A DNA stretch of 60,486 nt from the NCBI GenBank assembly GCA_036654235.1, contig JAVVSK010000010.1:1-60486 (forward strand), in the 5' to 3' direction. The position numbers were made by a program, and so were the translations under genes. The notes under the pieces were generated by a model, which ran no database searches, had not been told where the DNA came from, and saw only the letters and a list, made by a program, of their open reading frames with translations. This document shows positions 33,246-42,197 of the stretch, piece after piece; positions within the stretch are counted from its first letter, which is position 1; each line of letters begins with the position of its first letter. Source of the stretch: JAVVSK01 sp036654235. Its GTDB lineage: Bacteria > Bacillota > Clostridia > Christensenellales > CAG-138.

Positions 33246-33947
33246 TTATATTACGAAAGGCGAATTAATAAGCGAAACTATAAACGCATCGTCTTTTATA
33301 TAGCTTTTTACCTGATATGCTCTCGTAATTCGTTCCGAATCGTCTGCTTTATTTAATACGGCGGCGAAGCGCTTAAAATTAATATTTTTCTTTTGCCCCC
33401 GTTCATTTATAAGGACGCGCGCCGCAAATTCGGGCGTTATTATTTCGTTCGTTTTAACGCCTAAAATATCCGCATAAATTTCCGGTCGATGCGCAGCGTT
33501 TTCGATTCGTTCGCCTATTGCGTCGAGACCTATGACAGCGATAACGAGTTTTGCGTTATTCGGGATAACGGGTTCTTTATCGTTGGGCGCTTTAACAGGA
33601 AGCCCGCGGCTTCCGTCAGCTTCGACTAAAACATAATCGCATAAATGGGCGAGTTTTTCAAAAGGTAAAGAAGAAGAAATTAGTTTTTCGCCTTCGGATC
33701 TCCCTATGGCTAATATTGAATTTAATTTAAACGCCGCTATTATATCAGCTTCAAATGGATCGATAAGTGTTTCAAAGGGCGGTTTTTTTATATGGGTTGA
33801 GGTGGTTATTAAAACGCGCCCATTTTTTTTAAGCTCATTTGCCAAAACTTCAATTAAGGTTGTTTTTCCGCCGCCTCCTATTATTGCGGTTACTCCGCGT
33901 TCCGGATTTAAAGCTTTAGCGATATGCATTGGCTTTATCTCTTTCAT
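33246..33947 (-). CDS. yqeC: YqeC-like selenium-dependent hydroxylase accessory ATPase
   Basis: 233 aa. P-loop IIGGGGKTTLIEVLANEL at about residues 21-38; VLVEADGSRGLPVKAP matches the YqeC-specific region, and VIAVIGLDAIG follows. YqeC is a conserved partner of YqeB and SelD in the selenium-dependent molybdenum hydroxylase system. ATP or GTP hydrolysis is expected from the P-loop; the substrate is not known. It overlaps the upstream hydrolase gene by 4 bases. Confidence 0.85.
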   Translation of the reverse strand: MKEIKPMHIAKALNPERGVTAIIGGGGKTTLIEVLANELKKNGRVLITTSTHIKKPPFETLIDPFEADIIAAFKLNSILAIGRSEGEKLISSSLPFEKLAHLCDYVLVEADGSRGLPVKAPNDKEPVIPNNAKLVIAVIGLDAIGERIENAAHRPEIYADILGVKTNEIITPEFAARVLINERGQKKNINFKRFAAVLNKADDSERITRAYQVKSYIKDDAFIVSLINSPFVI

Positions 33948-34891
33948 TTTTCGCTGCTTTCGCCGAAAATATTTAGCATTGCGGTTGTAACGCCCTCTTT
34001 ATCGAAGAAAAAACTCGAAGTATGCCTTGCTTCTTCGACTATTAAAAGCTGTTTATTTAAAGAGGGACAGCTTAAAAACATTTTTTCGCTCATCATATAT
34101 GGAATAAGGAAATCTTTTTTACCGTGTATAAATAAAACGGGGAGATTCAGCTTTTTAACGGCATCTATAGGGTTGACCTCCGAAAAGAAAAAACCGGAGT
34201 TTATTTTATTTATAAGACTGCATATATTTAAAAACGGAAACGCGGGTAGATGCATCCGCGATTTAAGCACATATTTAAATTCGGAATTAAGGTTTGCGTA
34301 ACCGCAATCGGCGACGACGGCGGTTAGGTTTTCTATTTCACCGCGCGCGCTCGCCAATAAAACGGCGGCTGTACCCATCGATATTCCGTGAAGATAAATC
34401 TTTCTATCTCCATATTTTTCTTTAATAAGGGCGCACCAATCGCAAATATCGCGGGAAGAATATTGTCCGAAGTCCATATATTTGCCTTCACTTGCGCCAT
34501 GAGCGCGGTGATCGGGCATAATTATATCAAATCCTTGTTTAAGGTAAAACGGAACGTAAATTGAAAACGCGAGGGTCCCCGTACTCCCGTAGCCATGAGA
34601 AAGTACGGCGAGCTTACCCCGGTTTTCTTTTGACCTTATATAAGTTGCCTTTAATTTAAGCCCGTCGAACGAGGTCATTGTAAGTTGTTCGGTATTAAGC
34701 TCCGAAAGGTGCGCTTCAGCTTCGCGCTGTTTATTTAAAATATCGCGGCGCGCTTCGGAAATATATCCGTTTTTATTTACCAAAATCGAATGTCCGCGTT
34801 TTGCTGTCGTTATATAGAGCAGCAGCGAAAACGTCGTACAAAGGAAAATAATCGCGAATATGGCTATTAGAACGATAAAATACCAATGCAT
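33944..34891 (-). CDS. Membrane-anchored alpha/beta hydrolase
   Basis: About 315 aa. An N-terminal membrane helix (FIVLIAIFAIIFLCTTFSLL) precedes an alpha/beta hydrolase domain. The nucleophile elbow is HGISMG (Ser), the acid is in IHGKKDFLIP (Asp), and the His is in EEARHTSS. VLSHGYGSTG is the oxyanion-hole region. It resembles the BAAT/Bem46-type extracellular-facing hydrolases of Firmicutes; the substrate is unknown. ATG 34891 is chosen; an upstream TTG at 34951 overlaps the next gene and has no ribosome site. It overlaps yqeC by 4 bases. Confidence 0.85.
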   Translation of the reverse strand: MHWYFIVLIAIFAIIFLCTTFSLLLYITTAKRGHSILVNKNGYISEARRDILNKQREAEAHLSELNTEQLTMTSFDGLKLKATYIRSKENRGKLAVLSHGYGSTGTLAFSIYVPFYLKQGFDIIMPDHRAHGASEGKYMDFGQYSSRDICDWCALIKEKYGDRKIYLHGISMGTAAVLLASARGEIENLTAVVADCGYANLNSEFKYVLKSRMHLPAFPFLNICSLINKINSGFFFSEVNPIDAVKKLNLPVLFIHGKKDFLIPYMMSEKMFLSCPSLNKQLLIVEEARHTSSFFFDKEGVTTAMLNIFGESSEK

Positions 34892-34935
34892 TTTTTTATC
34901 CCAATTCAGTTTTTTTCGGGGGAAAGAGCCCGGTG

Positions 34936-35583
34936 CTATTCTATTTCCCAAACGATGGTTACGGTTTCTTTTACCTCCGCGTCTTTAGGGGAAATCGCGA
35001 TAGTTGAAACGGCGCGTGCTCCCGATTTAAGCGGCATTGTCTCGTTTATACTTATCGTTTCTCCGTAATTTAAAGGCGTAGAATATGAAATTTCCGATAT
35101 TGATAAGAGGTCGACACCTAACGCATCCGCCATTAACCCGGCTCGCTTTATTCCGAGTTTCATAGCGTTTTTTAACGCGCTTTCGCGGAGCGCCTCCGCG
35201 TCTTTAACGGAGAAAGTAAGGTCTATTTCGGGAGTAGCGTTCGATTCCGCGATATCTTCGAGGAGCGCTCCTAAAAGGGAAGTTGAAAAATTAATCTCCA
35301 GAGAATAGCTTTCTCTCGCGCGATATCCCGAAAAAGTTCTCTTATAAGATCCGTTTTGATCGCGAATATTTTCGTAAACGGTATCGACACCAAAATTTTC
35401 GGTCTTTAGACAGTGCGCCCCGAGTAAAGGATAAATTGAGGCGGCTAAATCGGATGCTTTTTGTCCTAGACGAGAAAGCGCTTCGCCATAGTCTTTATCT
35501 TCAAAAGCAATCGTTAGCGATATAGTTATTATATCGACAGGGGCGGCTGCCTTTCCGGTTGAAACGACAGACAACTGTTTCAT
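34936..35583 (-). CDS. SIMPL (DUF541) domain protein
   Basis: 215 aa. It shows the SIMPL pattern: early VSTGKAAAPVDIITISLTIA, the YRARESYSLEINF strand in the middle, and DAEALRESALKNAMKLGIKRA with LMADALGVDLLSISEI. No signal peptide, so this copy is probably cytoplasmic. The family's function is poorly defined (oxidative stress and outer-membrane roles are reported for some members). First gene of the minus-strand run that leads into the hydrolase and yqeC. Confidence 0.85.
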   Translation of the reverse strand: MKQLSVVSTGKAAAPVDIITISLTIAFEDKDYGEALSRLGQKASDLAASIYPLLGAHCLKTENFGVDTVYENIRDQNGSYKRTFSGYRARESYSLEINFSTSLLGALLEDIAESNATPEIDLTFSVKDAEALRESALKNAMKLGIKRAGLMADALGVDLLSISEISYSTPLNYGETISINETMPLKSGARAVSTIAISPKDAEVKETVTIVWEIE

Positions 35584-35785
35584 TCTTTTTTTTCCCTCCT
35601 ATAAAGATAATATAACCTACTGTTTTTTATTTCGCATCATACCATAAAAACAATTCTTAAACAATATCCGCGCGAAATATAATTGCGGTGCATTAGGATA
35701 AAATTGGAACGGAGACAAGTTTTGAAATTCATAGCGCAGCGGGGAATTTTATGATACAATATCGCTGAAACACGAGGGGCGTATT

Positions 35786-36154
35786 ATGAAAAAAAGAGCT
35801 GTAAAAATAAAACGAACGAAATATAAAAGACTTAGGCGTGCCGAACCGATACGCGGCATAAAACCACATGGATTTTATAAACCAAAAAAACATCCTAAAC
35901 CGATTTTTTCGGCAGAACCCCCAATTCAATATAAGGAACGTAAAAAGCGCGACTTAAAGCCCGGTCCTATGAATCCATATTCAACTTATCGCCCACCGCA
36001 TAATAAAACGCAAAAACCCGCGAGAATTGAACCGGAAAAAATTTATAAGCCAAAGGTAATTATCGAATGGGATTATCTTCGTATTTTGCTTTACGTTTTG
36101 TTGTTTATTTTTACGGGCGGTCTAATATATCTTTTATGGTATTTATTGGGATAA
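35786..36154 (+). CDS. Basic tail-anchored membrane protein, unknown
   Basis: 122 aa. The first 90 residues are polar and strongly basic with many Lys, Arg and Pro (RAVKIKRTKYKRLRRAEP, GFYKPKKHPKP); the end is one membrane helix, YLRILLYVLLFIFTGGLIYLLWYLL. Orientation would place the basic part in the cytoplasm, where it could touch nucleic acid, phospholipid or acidic proteins (inference). GAGGGG ribosome site before ATG 35786. I do not recognise the family. It precedes mreB. Confidence 0.7.
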   Translation: MKKRAVKIKRTKYKRLRRAEPIRGIKPHGFYKPKKHPKPIFSAEPPIQYKERKKRDLKPGPMNPYSTYRPPHNKTQKPARIEPEKIYKPKVIIEWDYLRILLYVLLFIFTGGLIYLLWYLLG

Positions 36155-36421
36155 TTGTAAAATGATTAAACCGGACAGTCATTAGCGGCGGTTTTCCACG
36201 ATTTATCTATATTGTAAAACATCGGGAAAAAATAGTCATTGGAGTAAAAAATTTTCAATTTATTAATTAAAAATCTTTATTTCCGCCTTGTTTCGACTTC
36301 GATATAATGGTATCATGTATATGTAAGGTTATGTGTTGGCGCGGGTTAAATATTTATCCGCCGGAACAATTGAGATAATAAATATATTTATGCACTCTGT
36401 GCTTTTAAAAGGGAGAATTGT

Positions 36422-37462
36422 ATGGGCTTTATGGAATTTAACGACGTTGGTATAGACCTTGGAACGTCCAGCGTTCTTGTATACGTACGAAATAAGGGTA
36501 TCGTGTTGAGAGAACCGTCGGTCGTCGCCGTTGAAAAGGTGACCGGACGAATAATCGCTATTGGAGAGGAAGCGCGGAGAATGTTGGGAAGAACGCCGAG
36601 TAAAATCGTAGCTATGCGTCCTCTGCGTGACGGGGTTATTTCTAATTTTGATATAACGGAGCGCTTGCTTCATCATTTTTTAAGGAAAGTTTCCGGGAAT
36701 CATCTTTTTTTTAAACCGCGCGTCGTCGTTTGCGTTCCTTCGGGAGTAACCGAAGTTGAGCGCCGATCGGTTATTGATGCGACGGAGGAAGCCGGAGCGC
36801 GCCATACATATTTGATCGAAGAGCCGATAGCCGCGGCTATCGGGGCGGGAATTGATATTTCGCAGCCGCGGGGCAATATGGTTCTCGATATTGGGGGAGG
36901 AACTACGGACATTGCAATAATTTCTCTCGACGGATCGGTGCTTTCCGATTCTATAAAAGTGGCGGGCGATAGGTTCGACGAATCTATAGTCCGGTATATG
37001 CGTAAAAAGCATAATCTTCTTATCGGCGAAAGAACGGCTGAAGAGATGAAGCTTCGAATTGGATCGGCGTACCCGAGAAAAGAGCAGCTTTTTATAGATG
37101 TAAAGGGAAGAAACCTTATTTCCGGATTACCACAGGCTATCGTAGTCGGGTCGAACGAGATGATAGATGCTCTCGAAGAGCCGCTTCAAACGATTTTGGA
37201 AAGCGTTCGAACGCTCTTTGAAAAGACACCTCCCGAACTCGCGAGCGATATCGCCGAGAGCGGAATTTGCTTAACCGGCGGCGGCGCGCTTTTATATGGG
37301 ATGGACAAGTTTATAGCGGAACATACGAAAGTGCCCTGCTATATAGCCGAAGATCCGATATCTTGCGTTGCAATAGGGACGGGAAAAGTTCTCGAAGACT
37401 TCGATAAGTTTTCGATAAGCGCGATTTACGACTATAAGCGCGGCGATTACTTTGAAGCATGA
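36422..37462 (+). CDS. mreB: Rod-shape-determining actin homolog MreB/Mbl
   Basis: 346 aa of the MreB family: NDVGIDLGTSSVLVYVRNKG (phosphate 1), VVAVEKVTGRIIAIGEEARRM, VLDIGGGTTDIAIISLDG (phosphate 2) and ICLTGGGALLYGMDKFI (adenosine). MreB filaments guide the cell-wall elongation machinery, so a rod-shaped cell is likely. No mreC or mreD is adjacent, which points to an Mbl-type paralog. GGGAG ribosome site; TATAAT at 36303-36308 upstream has only a weak -35. Confidence 0.95.
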   Translation: MGFMEFNDVGIDLGTSSVLVYVRNKGIVLREPSVVAVEKVTGRIIAIGEEARRMLGRTPSKIVAMRPLRDGVISNFDITERLLHHFLRKVSGNHLFFKPRVVVCVPSGVTEVERRSVIDATEEAGARHTYLIEEPIAAAIGAGIDISQPRGNMVLDIGGGTTDIAIISLDGSVLSDSIKVAGDRFDESIVRYMRKKHNLLIGERTAEEMKLRIGSAYPRKEQLFIDVKGRNLISGLPQAIVVGSNEMIDALEEPLQTILESVRTLFEKTPPELASDIAESGICLTGGGALLYGMDKFIAEHTKVPCYIAEDPISCVAIGTGKVLEDFDKFSISAIYDYKRGDYFEA

Positions 37463-37497
37463 TAAAAACCGATTGTTTAAGGAGTAAAAATAAAAAA

Positions 37498-39360
37498 ATG
37501 AAACAATATCTAAGCGGCAATGAGGTTGCCGCTCTTGCTGCGCTTGATGCCGGCGCATCCGTTATAACGGGATATCCCGGAACGCCGTCGAGTGAGCTTA
37601 TCGGAAGTATCTGGGGGAAGAAAATCGAAAATACAGAAATTCAATGGAGTACGAACGAAAAGGTCGCTTTTGAAATTGCCGCCGCCGCTTCGTGGGCGAA
37701 TAAAAGCGCCCTTTGTACTATGAAAATGTCCGGGCTTAACGTTGCTTATGATTCCCTTATAAGCGTAATGTATTCGGGATGTAGCGGCGCTTTGGTTCTC
37801 TACGTTTGTGACGATCCCGGGGTAAGCGCGGGGATGCCTGAGCAGGATGTCCGTGGGTTCGCCATTATGAGCGATATGGTTGTTTTAGAGCCTTCGAGCG
37901 TAGAAGATACGTATGAATTGGTTAAGTTTGCGTTTTACCTTTCAAACTCGATTAAATCGCCCGTTATGGTTCGTTCCGTAACGAACGTTGCTCTTTCTCA
38001 CGCTACCGTCGAGATACCCGAACGGACGAAAAATTTACCGACCGAGCCGCATTTTGAACATAATATTGAAAAATATACTAAGGCGGGCGCGAAAATCTGC
38101 ATGAATCAACATCGCGACCTTATCGATAGACTCTCTCTTGCGGGGAAAATAATAAGCGAAAAAAATATAAATGAGCTTGAACTTGCTCCCGATTGCGGAG
38201 GTCTTGGCGTTGTCGCTGTCGGAGTTTCCAATTCGTTTTTAGACGAAGCGCTTACTCTTGCTTTCGGAACGACGAACGCTTCCGCTATTTCAAAATTAAA
38301 AGTTAAAACGAGCCATCCGATACCCGAAGCTGAGCTAACTAATCTTCTTAAACATTGTGAATCGGTAATTATTATTGAAGAAAACGAGCCTTACGTTGAA
38401 GACGGCGCGATTAGAATAGCTTATCAAAATAAGCTTAGTACGGTTATATACGGGAAGCATACGGGCGCGTTTTCCAGGATAGGGAGTTTTAACGCGCGGC
38501 TTATTGCGAACGGTATTCTTAGAGCTCTGGGTATTGACGCTCCTGAAGAAAATGAATTTTCCGCTTCGCCCGAAATTGAATGTGCGGCGCGCCCGATAGG
38601 GGTTTGCGCCGGATGTCCTCATCGCGGGGTTTATATGGCTTTAAACGCGGCTTTCGCGAAATGCGGGATAAAGAAAGACGAAATGCTCGTTACGGGCGAT
38701 ATCGGATGCACTATTCTCGGGATGAGCCCACCTTTTAATACTCTTTCGACCGAGGTTTCGATGGGCGCAAGCGTAGCTATGGCTCAAGGGTTTATTTACG
38801 CAGGGATTAAAACGCCTATGGTATCGACTATGGGCGATTCAACGTTTTTACATGCGGGGATTCCGCCCCTAATAAACGCCGTTCAAAATCGAGTTAATAT
38901 GACCGCGATAATAATGGATAACGGGTGGACGGCTATGACGGGGATGCAAGTAAACGCGAATACCGACGGGGCTTTTCAACAGGACGACGGGAAGATCCGA
39001 ATCGATATTGCGCGGCTTATTCCGGCTCTCGGAGTTGAAGAATTTTCCGTTGTCGATCCTTACGACGTTAACGCTATGACGAACGCTATATTGGATTCTT
39101 TTAAGAAGGACGGCGTAAAGGTAATTCTCTCGCGGCGCGAATGCGCGATTCAGGCCGGGCGGCGAAAAATAAAATATGGTATTATGAGCGTAGACTCGAC
39201 AAAATGCGTAGGATGTAAACTTTGCGTTATAAAAAGCGGATGTCCGGCGCTCGTTTTCAACGGGAATAAGGTTTCTATAGACCAAAAGACATGCAACGGC
39301 TGCGGCATATGCAAGAGCCTTTGTAATTTTAATGCGATTTCAAAGGAGAAACCGGAATGA
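37498..39360 (+). CDS. iorA: Indolepyruvate:ferredoxin oxidoreductase alpha subunit
   Basis: 620 aa. An N-terminal pyrimidine domain (YLSGNEVAALAALDAGASVI, TGYPGTPSSEL) is followed by a C-terminal TPP domain (GDIGCTILGMSPPFNTLST, DNGWTAMTGMQ). It ends with two 4Fe-4S motifs (CVGCKLCVIKSGCP, CNGCGICKSLCNF). The enzyme oxidises indolepyruvate and other arylpyruvates to acyl-CoA and reduces ferredoxin, the last step of aromatic amino acid fermentation. ATG 37498 matches family N-termini; AGGAG lies 13 or so bases upstream. It follows mreB closely and overlaps iorB by 4 bases. Confidence 0.95.
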   Translation: MKQYLSGNEVAALAALDAGASVITGYPGTPSSELIGSIWGKKIENTEIQWSTNEKVAFEIAAAASWANKSALCTMKMSGLNVAYDSLISVMYSGCSGALVLYVCDDPGVSAGMPEQDVRGFAIMSDMVVLEPSSVEDTYELVKFAFYLSNSIKSPVMVRSVTNVALSHATVEIPERTKNLPTEPHFEHNIEKYTKAGAKICMNQHRDLIDRLSLAGKIISEKNINELELAPDCGGLGVVAVGVSNSFLDEALTLAFGTTNASAISKLKVKTSHPIPEAELTNLLKHCESVIIIEENEPYVEDGAIRIAYQNKLSTVIYGKHTGAFSRIGSFNARLIANGILRALGIDAPEENEFSASPEIECAARPIGVCAGCPHRGVYMALNAAFAKCGIKKDEMLVTGDIGCTILGMSPPFNTLSTEVSMGASVAMAQGFIYAGIKTPMVSTMGDSTFLHAGIPPLINAVQNRVNMTAIIMDNGWTAMTGMQVNANTDGAFQQDDGKIRIDIARLIPALGVEEFSVVDPYDVNAMTNAILDSFKKDGVKVILSRRECAIQAGRRKIKYGIMSVDSTKCVGCKLCVIKSGCPALVFNGNKVSIDQKTCNGCGICKSLCNFNAISKEKPE

Positions 39361-39944
39361 GCTTTGATATATATATGGTAGGCGTAGGCGGTCAGGGGAT
39401 ATTGACGATTGGCGAGATAATAGCTAAAACCGCGATGCAGCTTAATTTAAACGTAAATTTTTATCCTACTAAGGGAATGGCTCAGCGCGGTGGCTTCGTT
39501 AAGGCTCAGCTTAGAATTGGACATGAAAACTGTGTTGGTCCGGATATTGGAGAGCGCGGAGCGGATATTGCTATATCAATGGAAATTTCGGAAACGCTTA
39601 AAGCGATTCGATACGTTAAGCGGGGCGGGACGGTTGTTCTCTATACGAGAAAATGGCTTCCGACGGACGTTATGTTGGGCAATGCGCCCTATCCGGAGAT
39701 AGAGACGGTGGCCTATCAATGCCGTTCGGCGAGCGTTCGCCTCGTTACCTTAAAGGCTCTTAACGATAATCAGGTTGCGGATAATATCGCGGTTCTCGGA
39801 ACCGCTGTAGCCGCTACGGGGCTTTCTTCGATAACTCCGCCGAAAGATATTTACGAAATGGTTTTTGGACGTTTCCCTAAGGCGGTCGAGAAAAACGCGG
39901 CTTCGTTAAGCTACGGTGAAACCCGCTTCGCGGTTATTGATTGA
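39357..39944 (+). CDS. iorB: Indolepyruvate oxidoreductase beta subunit
   Basis: 195 aa of the gamma-domain type: YMVGVGGQGILTIGEIIAKT at the N-terminus and FYPTKGMAQRGGFVKAQLRIG, as expected for IorB. It completes the two-subunit enzyme with IorA; ATGA overlap indicates coupled translation. A terminator follows within 15 bases. Confidence 0.94.
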   Translation: MSFDIYMVGVGGQGILTIGEIIAKTAMQLNLNVNFYPTKGMAQRGGFVKAQLRIGHENCVGPDIGERGADIAISMEISETLKAIRYVKRGGTVVLYTRKWLPTDVMLGNAPYPEIETVAYQCRSASVRLVTLKALNDNQVADNIAVLGTAVAATGLSSITPPKDIYEMVFGRFPKAVEKNAASLSYGETRFAVID

Positions 39945-39958
39945 TATTTTATTTTTAG

Positions 39959-39984
39959 GGGAAGAAGCGATTCTTCCCTTTTTT
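39959..39984 (+). terminator. Intrinsic terminator after iorAB
   Basis: GGGAAGAA / TTCTTCCC with a GCGA tetraloop, followed by TTTTTT. Confidence 0.92.
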
Positions 39985-40037
39985 ATTTATTACGAAACTA
40001 TTGTTAGAAATATATCTATTTTTATTGCAAAAAGGTC

Positions 40038-40066
40038 TTGATTTTTCTTTCGGAATTTTGTATAAT
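40038..40066 (+). promoter_or_regulatory. Promoter of tRNA-Thr
   Basis: TTGATT at 40038-40043, a 17-base spacer, and TATAAT at 40061-40066, about 20 bases before the tRNA. Confidence 0.88.
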
Positions 40067-40086
40067 TATCACTGCACGGCGCATTC

Positions 40087-40162
40087 GCTGATGTAGCTCA
40101 GTCGGTAGAGCACCTCATTGGTAATGAGGAGGTAGACAGTTCGAATCTGTTCATCAGCTCCA
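40087..40162 (+). tRNA. tRNA-Thr (GGT)
   Basis: Acceptor GCTGATG / CATCAGC, D-arm TAGCTCAGTCGGTAGAGC, anticodon loop TTGGTAA (GGT), T-arm ACAG-TTCGAAT-CTGT, encoded CCA. Confidence 0.96.
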
Positions 40163-40166
40163 AATC

Positions 40167-40200
40167 AGCGGGTCATATATTTAATATGGCTCGCTTTTTT
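40167..40200 (+). terminator. Intrinsic terminator after tRNA-Thr
   Basis: AGCGGGTCATAT pairs with ATATGGCTCGCT (two wobble pairs), followed by TTTTTT. Confidence 0.82.
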
Positions 40201-40276
40201 ATATTTCACTATAGTGGAAATTAATTATTCGGGTTAATTTACAATCGGTTATTCGAAAAAACGGAAGGGAAAAAAC

Positions 40277-40660
40277 ATGAATAAATACCCATGGCTCGAG
40301 GAATATCTCCTTAATAAGCCGGAAACAAAAAGCGATTTTAAGGTCGAATGGGGTTGGCTTAGGTTTACTTTAAGAGGTAAGATGTTTGCTGCAATTTGTA
40401 CTCCGGACGTTAAATATGAGCCGCATTCCGGTCGAACCATGGTCATATTAAAATGCGACCCAATAATGGTCCCTGTTTTCCGCGAAAAATATCCCGATGT
40501 TGTTCCGGGTTTCTATTCAAATAAGGAAAATTGGAATTCCGTATATTTAGACGGTCAACTTCCGGATTCGGAATTAAAGCTAATGTCCGATATGTCTTAT
40601 AACCTTGTTTTTTCTAAGCTTTCGAAAAAGTTACAGAGGGAAATAGTCTCGGAAGCATAA
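40277..40660 (+). CDS. MmcQ/YjbR-family protein
   Basis: 127 aa. The pattern WGWLRFTLRGKMFAAICTPDV, LKCDPIMVPVFREKYPDVVP, NWNSVYLDGQLPDSELKLM and the terminal SYNLVFSKLSKK is the MmcQ/YjbR (CyaY-like fold) family, which is linked to DNA binding in some members. Monocistronic; GGAAGG ribosome site. Confidence 0.85.
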   Translation: MNKYPWLEEYLLNKPETKSDFKVEWGWLRFTLRGKMFAAICTPDVKYEPHSGRTMVILKCDPIMVPVFREKYPDVVPGFYSNKENWNSVYLDGQLPDSELKLMSDMSYNLVFSKLSKKLQREIVSEA

Positions 40661-40814
40661 TAAAGTTGATCTTAGTTTGAACTTAATTATCCGGCTCAAT
40701 TTATCATGTTATATGAGAAAAATATATTTATTAATCGTAAAACGTTTCTACTGAAAAAAAATTACGCGCAAAACTGATTAATCTTTCTTTGATCCGATAG
40801 ACGCAATAAACCCG

Positions 40815-40843
40815 TTGCTAAAAGAAAATCAATCCTGTATAAT
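40815..40843 (+). promoter_or_regulatory. Promoter of the plsX-acpP-rnc-smc operon
   Basis: TTGCTA at 40815-40820, a 17-base spacer, and TATAAT at 40838-40843, 25 bases before the plsX start. Confidence 0.78.
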
Positions 40844-40867
40844 AAAGGGGTTGAAGGGATGAGATTA

Positions 40868-41875
40868 ATGAAGATTGCGATTGACGTACATGGTGGGGAT
40901 AACGCGCCCGTCGCCCCTATAATGGGGGCGTTGGCGGCGCTTAAAGAAAAACCGGATTTTGAAATTATGCTTGTCGGAAGATGCGAAAATATTGCTGATT
41001 ATCTCGTCGGTGTAGATTATGATAAAAGTCGTATTAGCGTTTTGGACGCGCGCGAGATAATTTCGCCGGACGAAAAACCGACCGAGGCTATTAAAACAAA
41101 GCGCGATTCATCTATGATGCGCTGTTTTTCCGGATTGGCGAACGGCGAGTGCGACTGCATGGTCAGCGCGGGGAGTACGGGCGCGCTCCTTATCGGGGCA
41201 ACCTTTATAGTAAAACGAATAAAGGGGCTTAAACGTCCCGCTATCGCGACGCTCTTTCCCGTAGCTGATGGAAAGGGAGTTATGCTCCTGGACTGCGGTG
41301 CTAATGTCGATTGTAAAAGCGAATACCTTTTACAATTCGCGATAATGGGAAGCGTATATATGAAGGCGGTAATGGGGATTGAGAACCCGCGCGTCGGACT
41401 TATTAATAACGGAACGGAACAGGGGAAGGGTAACGAGCTTACTAAAGCGGCTTATGTTCTCTTAAACGCCGAGAGCGGAATAAATTTCGCGGGAAATTGC
41501 GAAGCGCGCGACCTAATGTCGGGCGATTTTGACGTTCTCGTTTGCGATGGGTTCGTTGGAAACGCGATTTTAAAGGCTACCGAAGGAGCGGCGGGGATTA
41601 TAATGAGCGCGCTAAAATCCGAACTTACTATGTCTTTTCGCGCGAAGATGGGTGCCGTAATCGCTAAAAAAGCTTTCGTTTGCCTTAAAAAAAGATTTGA
41701 CTATAAAGAATATGGCGGAGCACCTTTCTTAGGCGTTGCCGGAGGGGTTATAAAGGCGCACGGAAGTTCGGACGAAAAAGCGTTTAAATCCGCGGTGTTA
41801 CAGGCGTATGCCCTCGATAAAGGTAGAGTTGTCGAGAAAATTTCCCGGGAAATGACCGGGATATCTGAGGATTGA
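40868..41875 (+). CDS. plsX: Phosphate acyltransferase PlsX
   Basis: 335 aa: MKIAIDVHGGDNAPVAPIMG, SAGSTGALLIGA, RPAIATLFPVADGKGVMLLDCGANVD, GNCEARDLMSGDFDVLVCDGFVGN. It makes acyl-phosphate from acyl-ACP for phospholipid synthesis. ATG 40868 is used, with GGGA 8 bases upstream; an ATG three codons earlier is too close to that site. First gene of the conserved operon with acpP, rnc and smc. Confidence 0.95.
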   Translation: MKIAIDVHGGDNAPVAPIMGALAALKEKPDFEIMLVGRCENIADYLVGVDYDKSRISVLDAREIISPDEKPTEAIKTKRDSSMMRCFSGLANGECDCMVSAGSTGALLIGATFIVKRIKGLKRPAIATLFPVADGKGVMLLDCGANVDCKSEYLLQFAIMGSVYMKAVMGIENPRVGLINNGTEQGKGNELTKAAYVLLNAESGINFAGNCEARDLMSGDFDVLVCDGFVGNAILKATEGAAGIIMSALKSELTMSFRAKMGAVIAKKAFVCLKKRFDYKEYGGAPFLGVAGGVIKAHGSSDEKAFKSAVLQAYALDKGRVVEKISREMTGISED

Positions 41876-41969
41876 CCCATAGGTTTAAGCGTAAAAATAT
41901 TTTTCATCAATAATTTGATTCGTAAAATACAAGTAAAAAATTAAAGCGAGAACAAGAGAGGATATTAAT

Positions 41970-42197
41970 ATGGATAATTTAGAAAAAATAAAGACAATGA
42001 TAGCGGAGCAGCTTGCGATAGACGAAGCGCGCGTCGTTAAGAGTGCTAATCTCGTTTCCGATTTAAAGGCGGATTCTCTCGATATAATGGAGCTCGTTAT
42101 GGATATTGAACAAGAATATGGAATTGATATTCCGGATGAGCTTTTACCGACGATTTCGACTGTCGGAGATATAGTTGATTATCTCAATAAGCTGTGA
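41970..42197 (+). CDS. acpP: Acyl carrier protein
   Basis: 75 aa, acidic, with the phosphopantetheine Ser in LKADSLDIMELVMDIEQEYG. It carries acyl chains for fatty-acid synthesis and for PlsX upstream. AGAGAGGA ribosome site. Its stop overlaps the GTG start of rnc. Confidence 0.96.
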   Translation: MDNLEKIKTMIAEQLAIDEARVVKSANLVSDLKADSLDIMELVMDIEQEYGIDIPDELLPTISTVGDIVDYLNKL

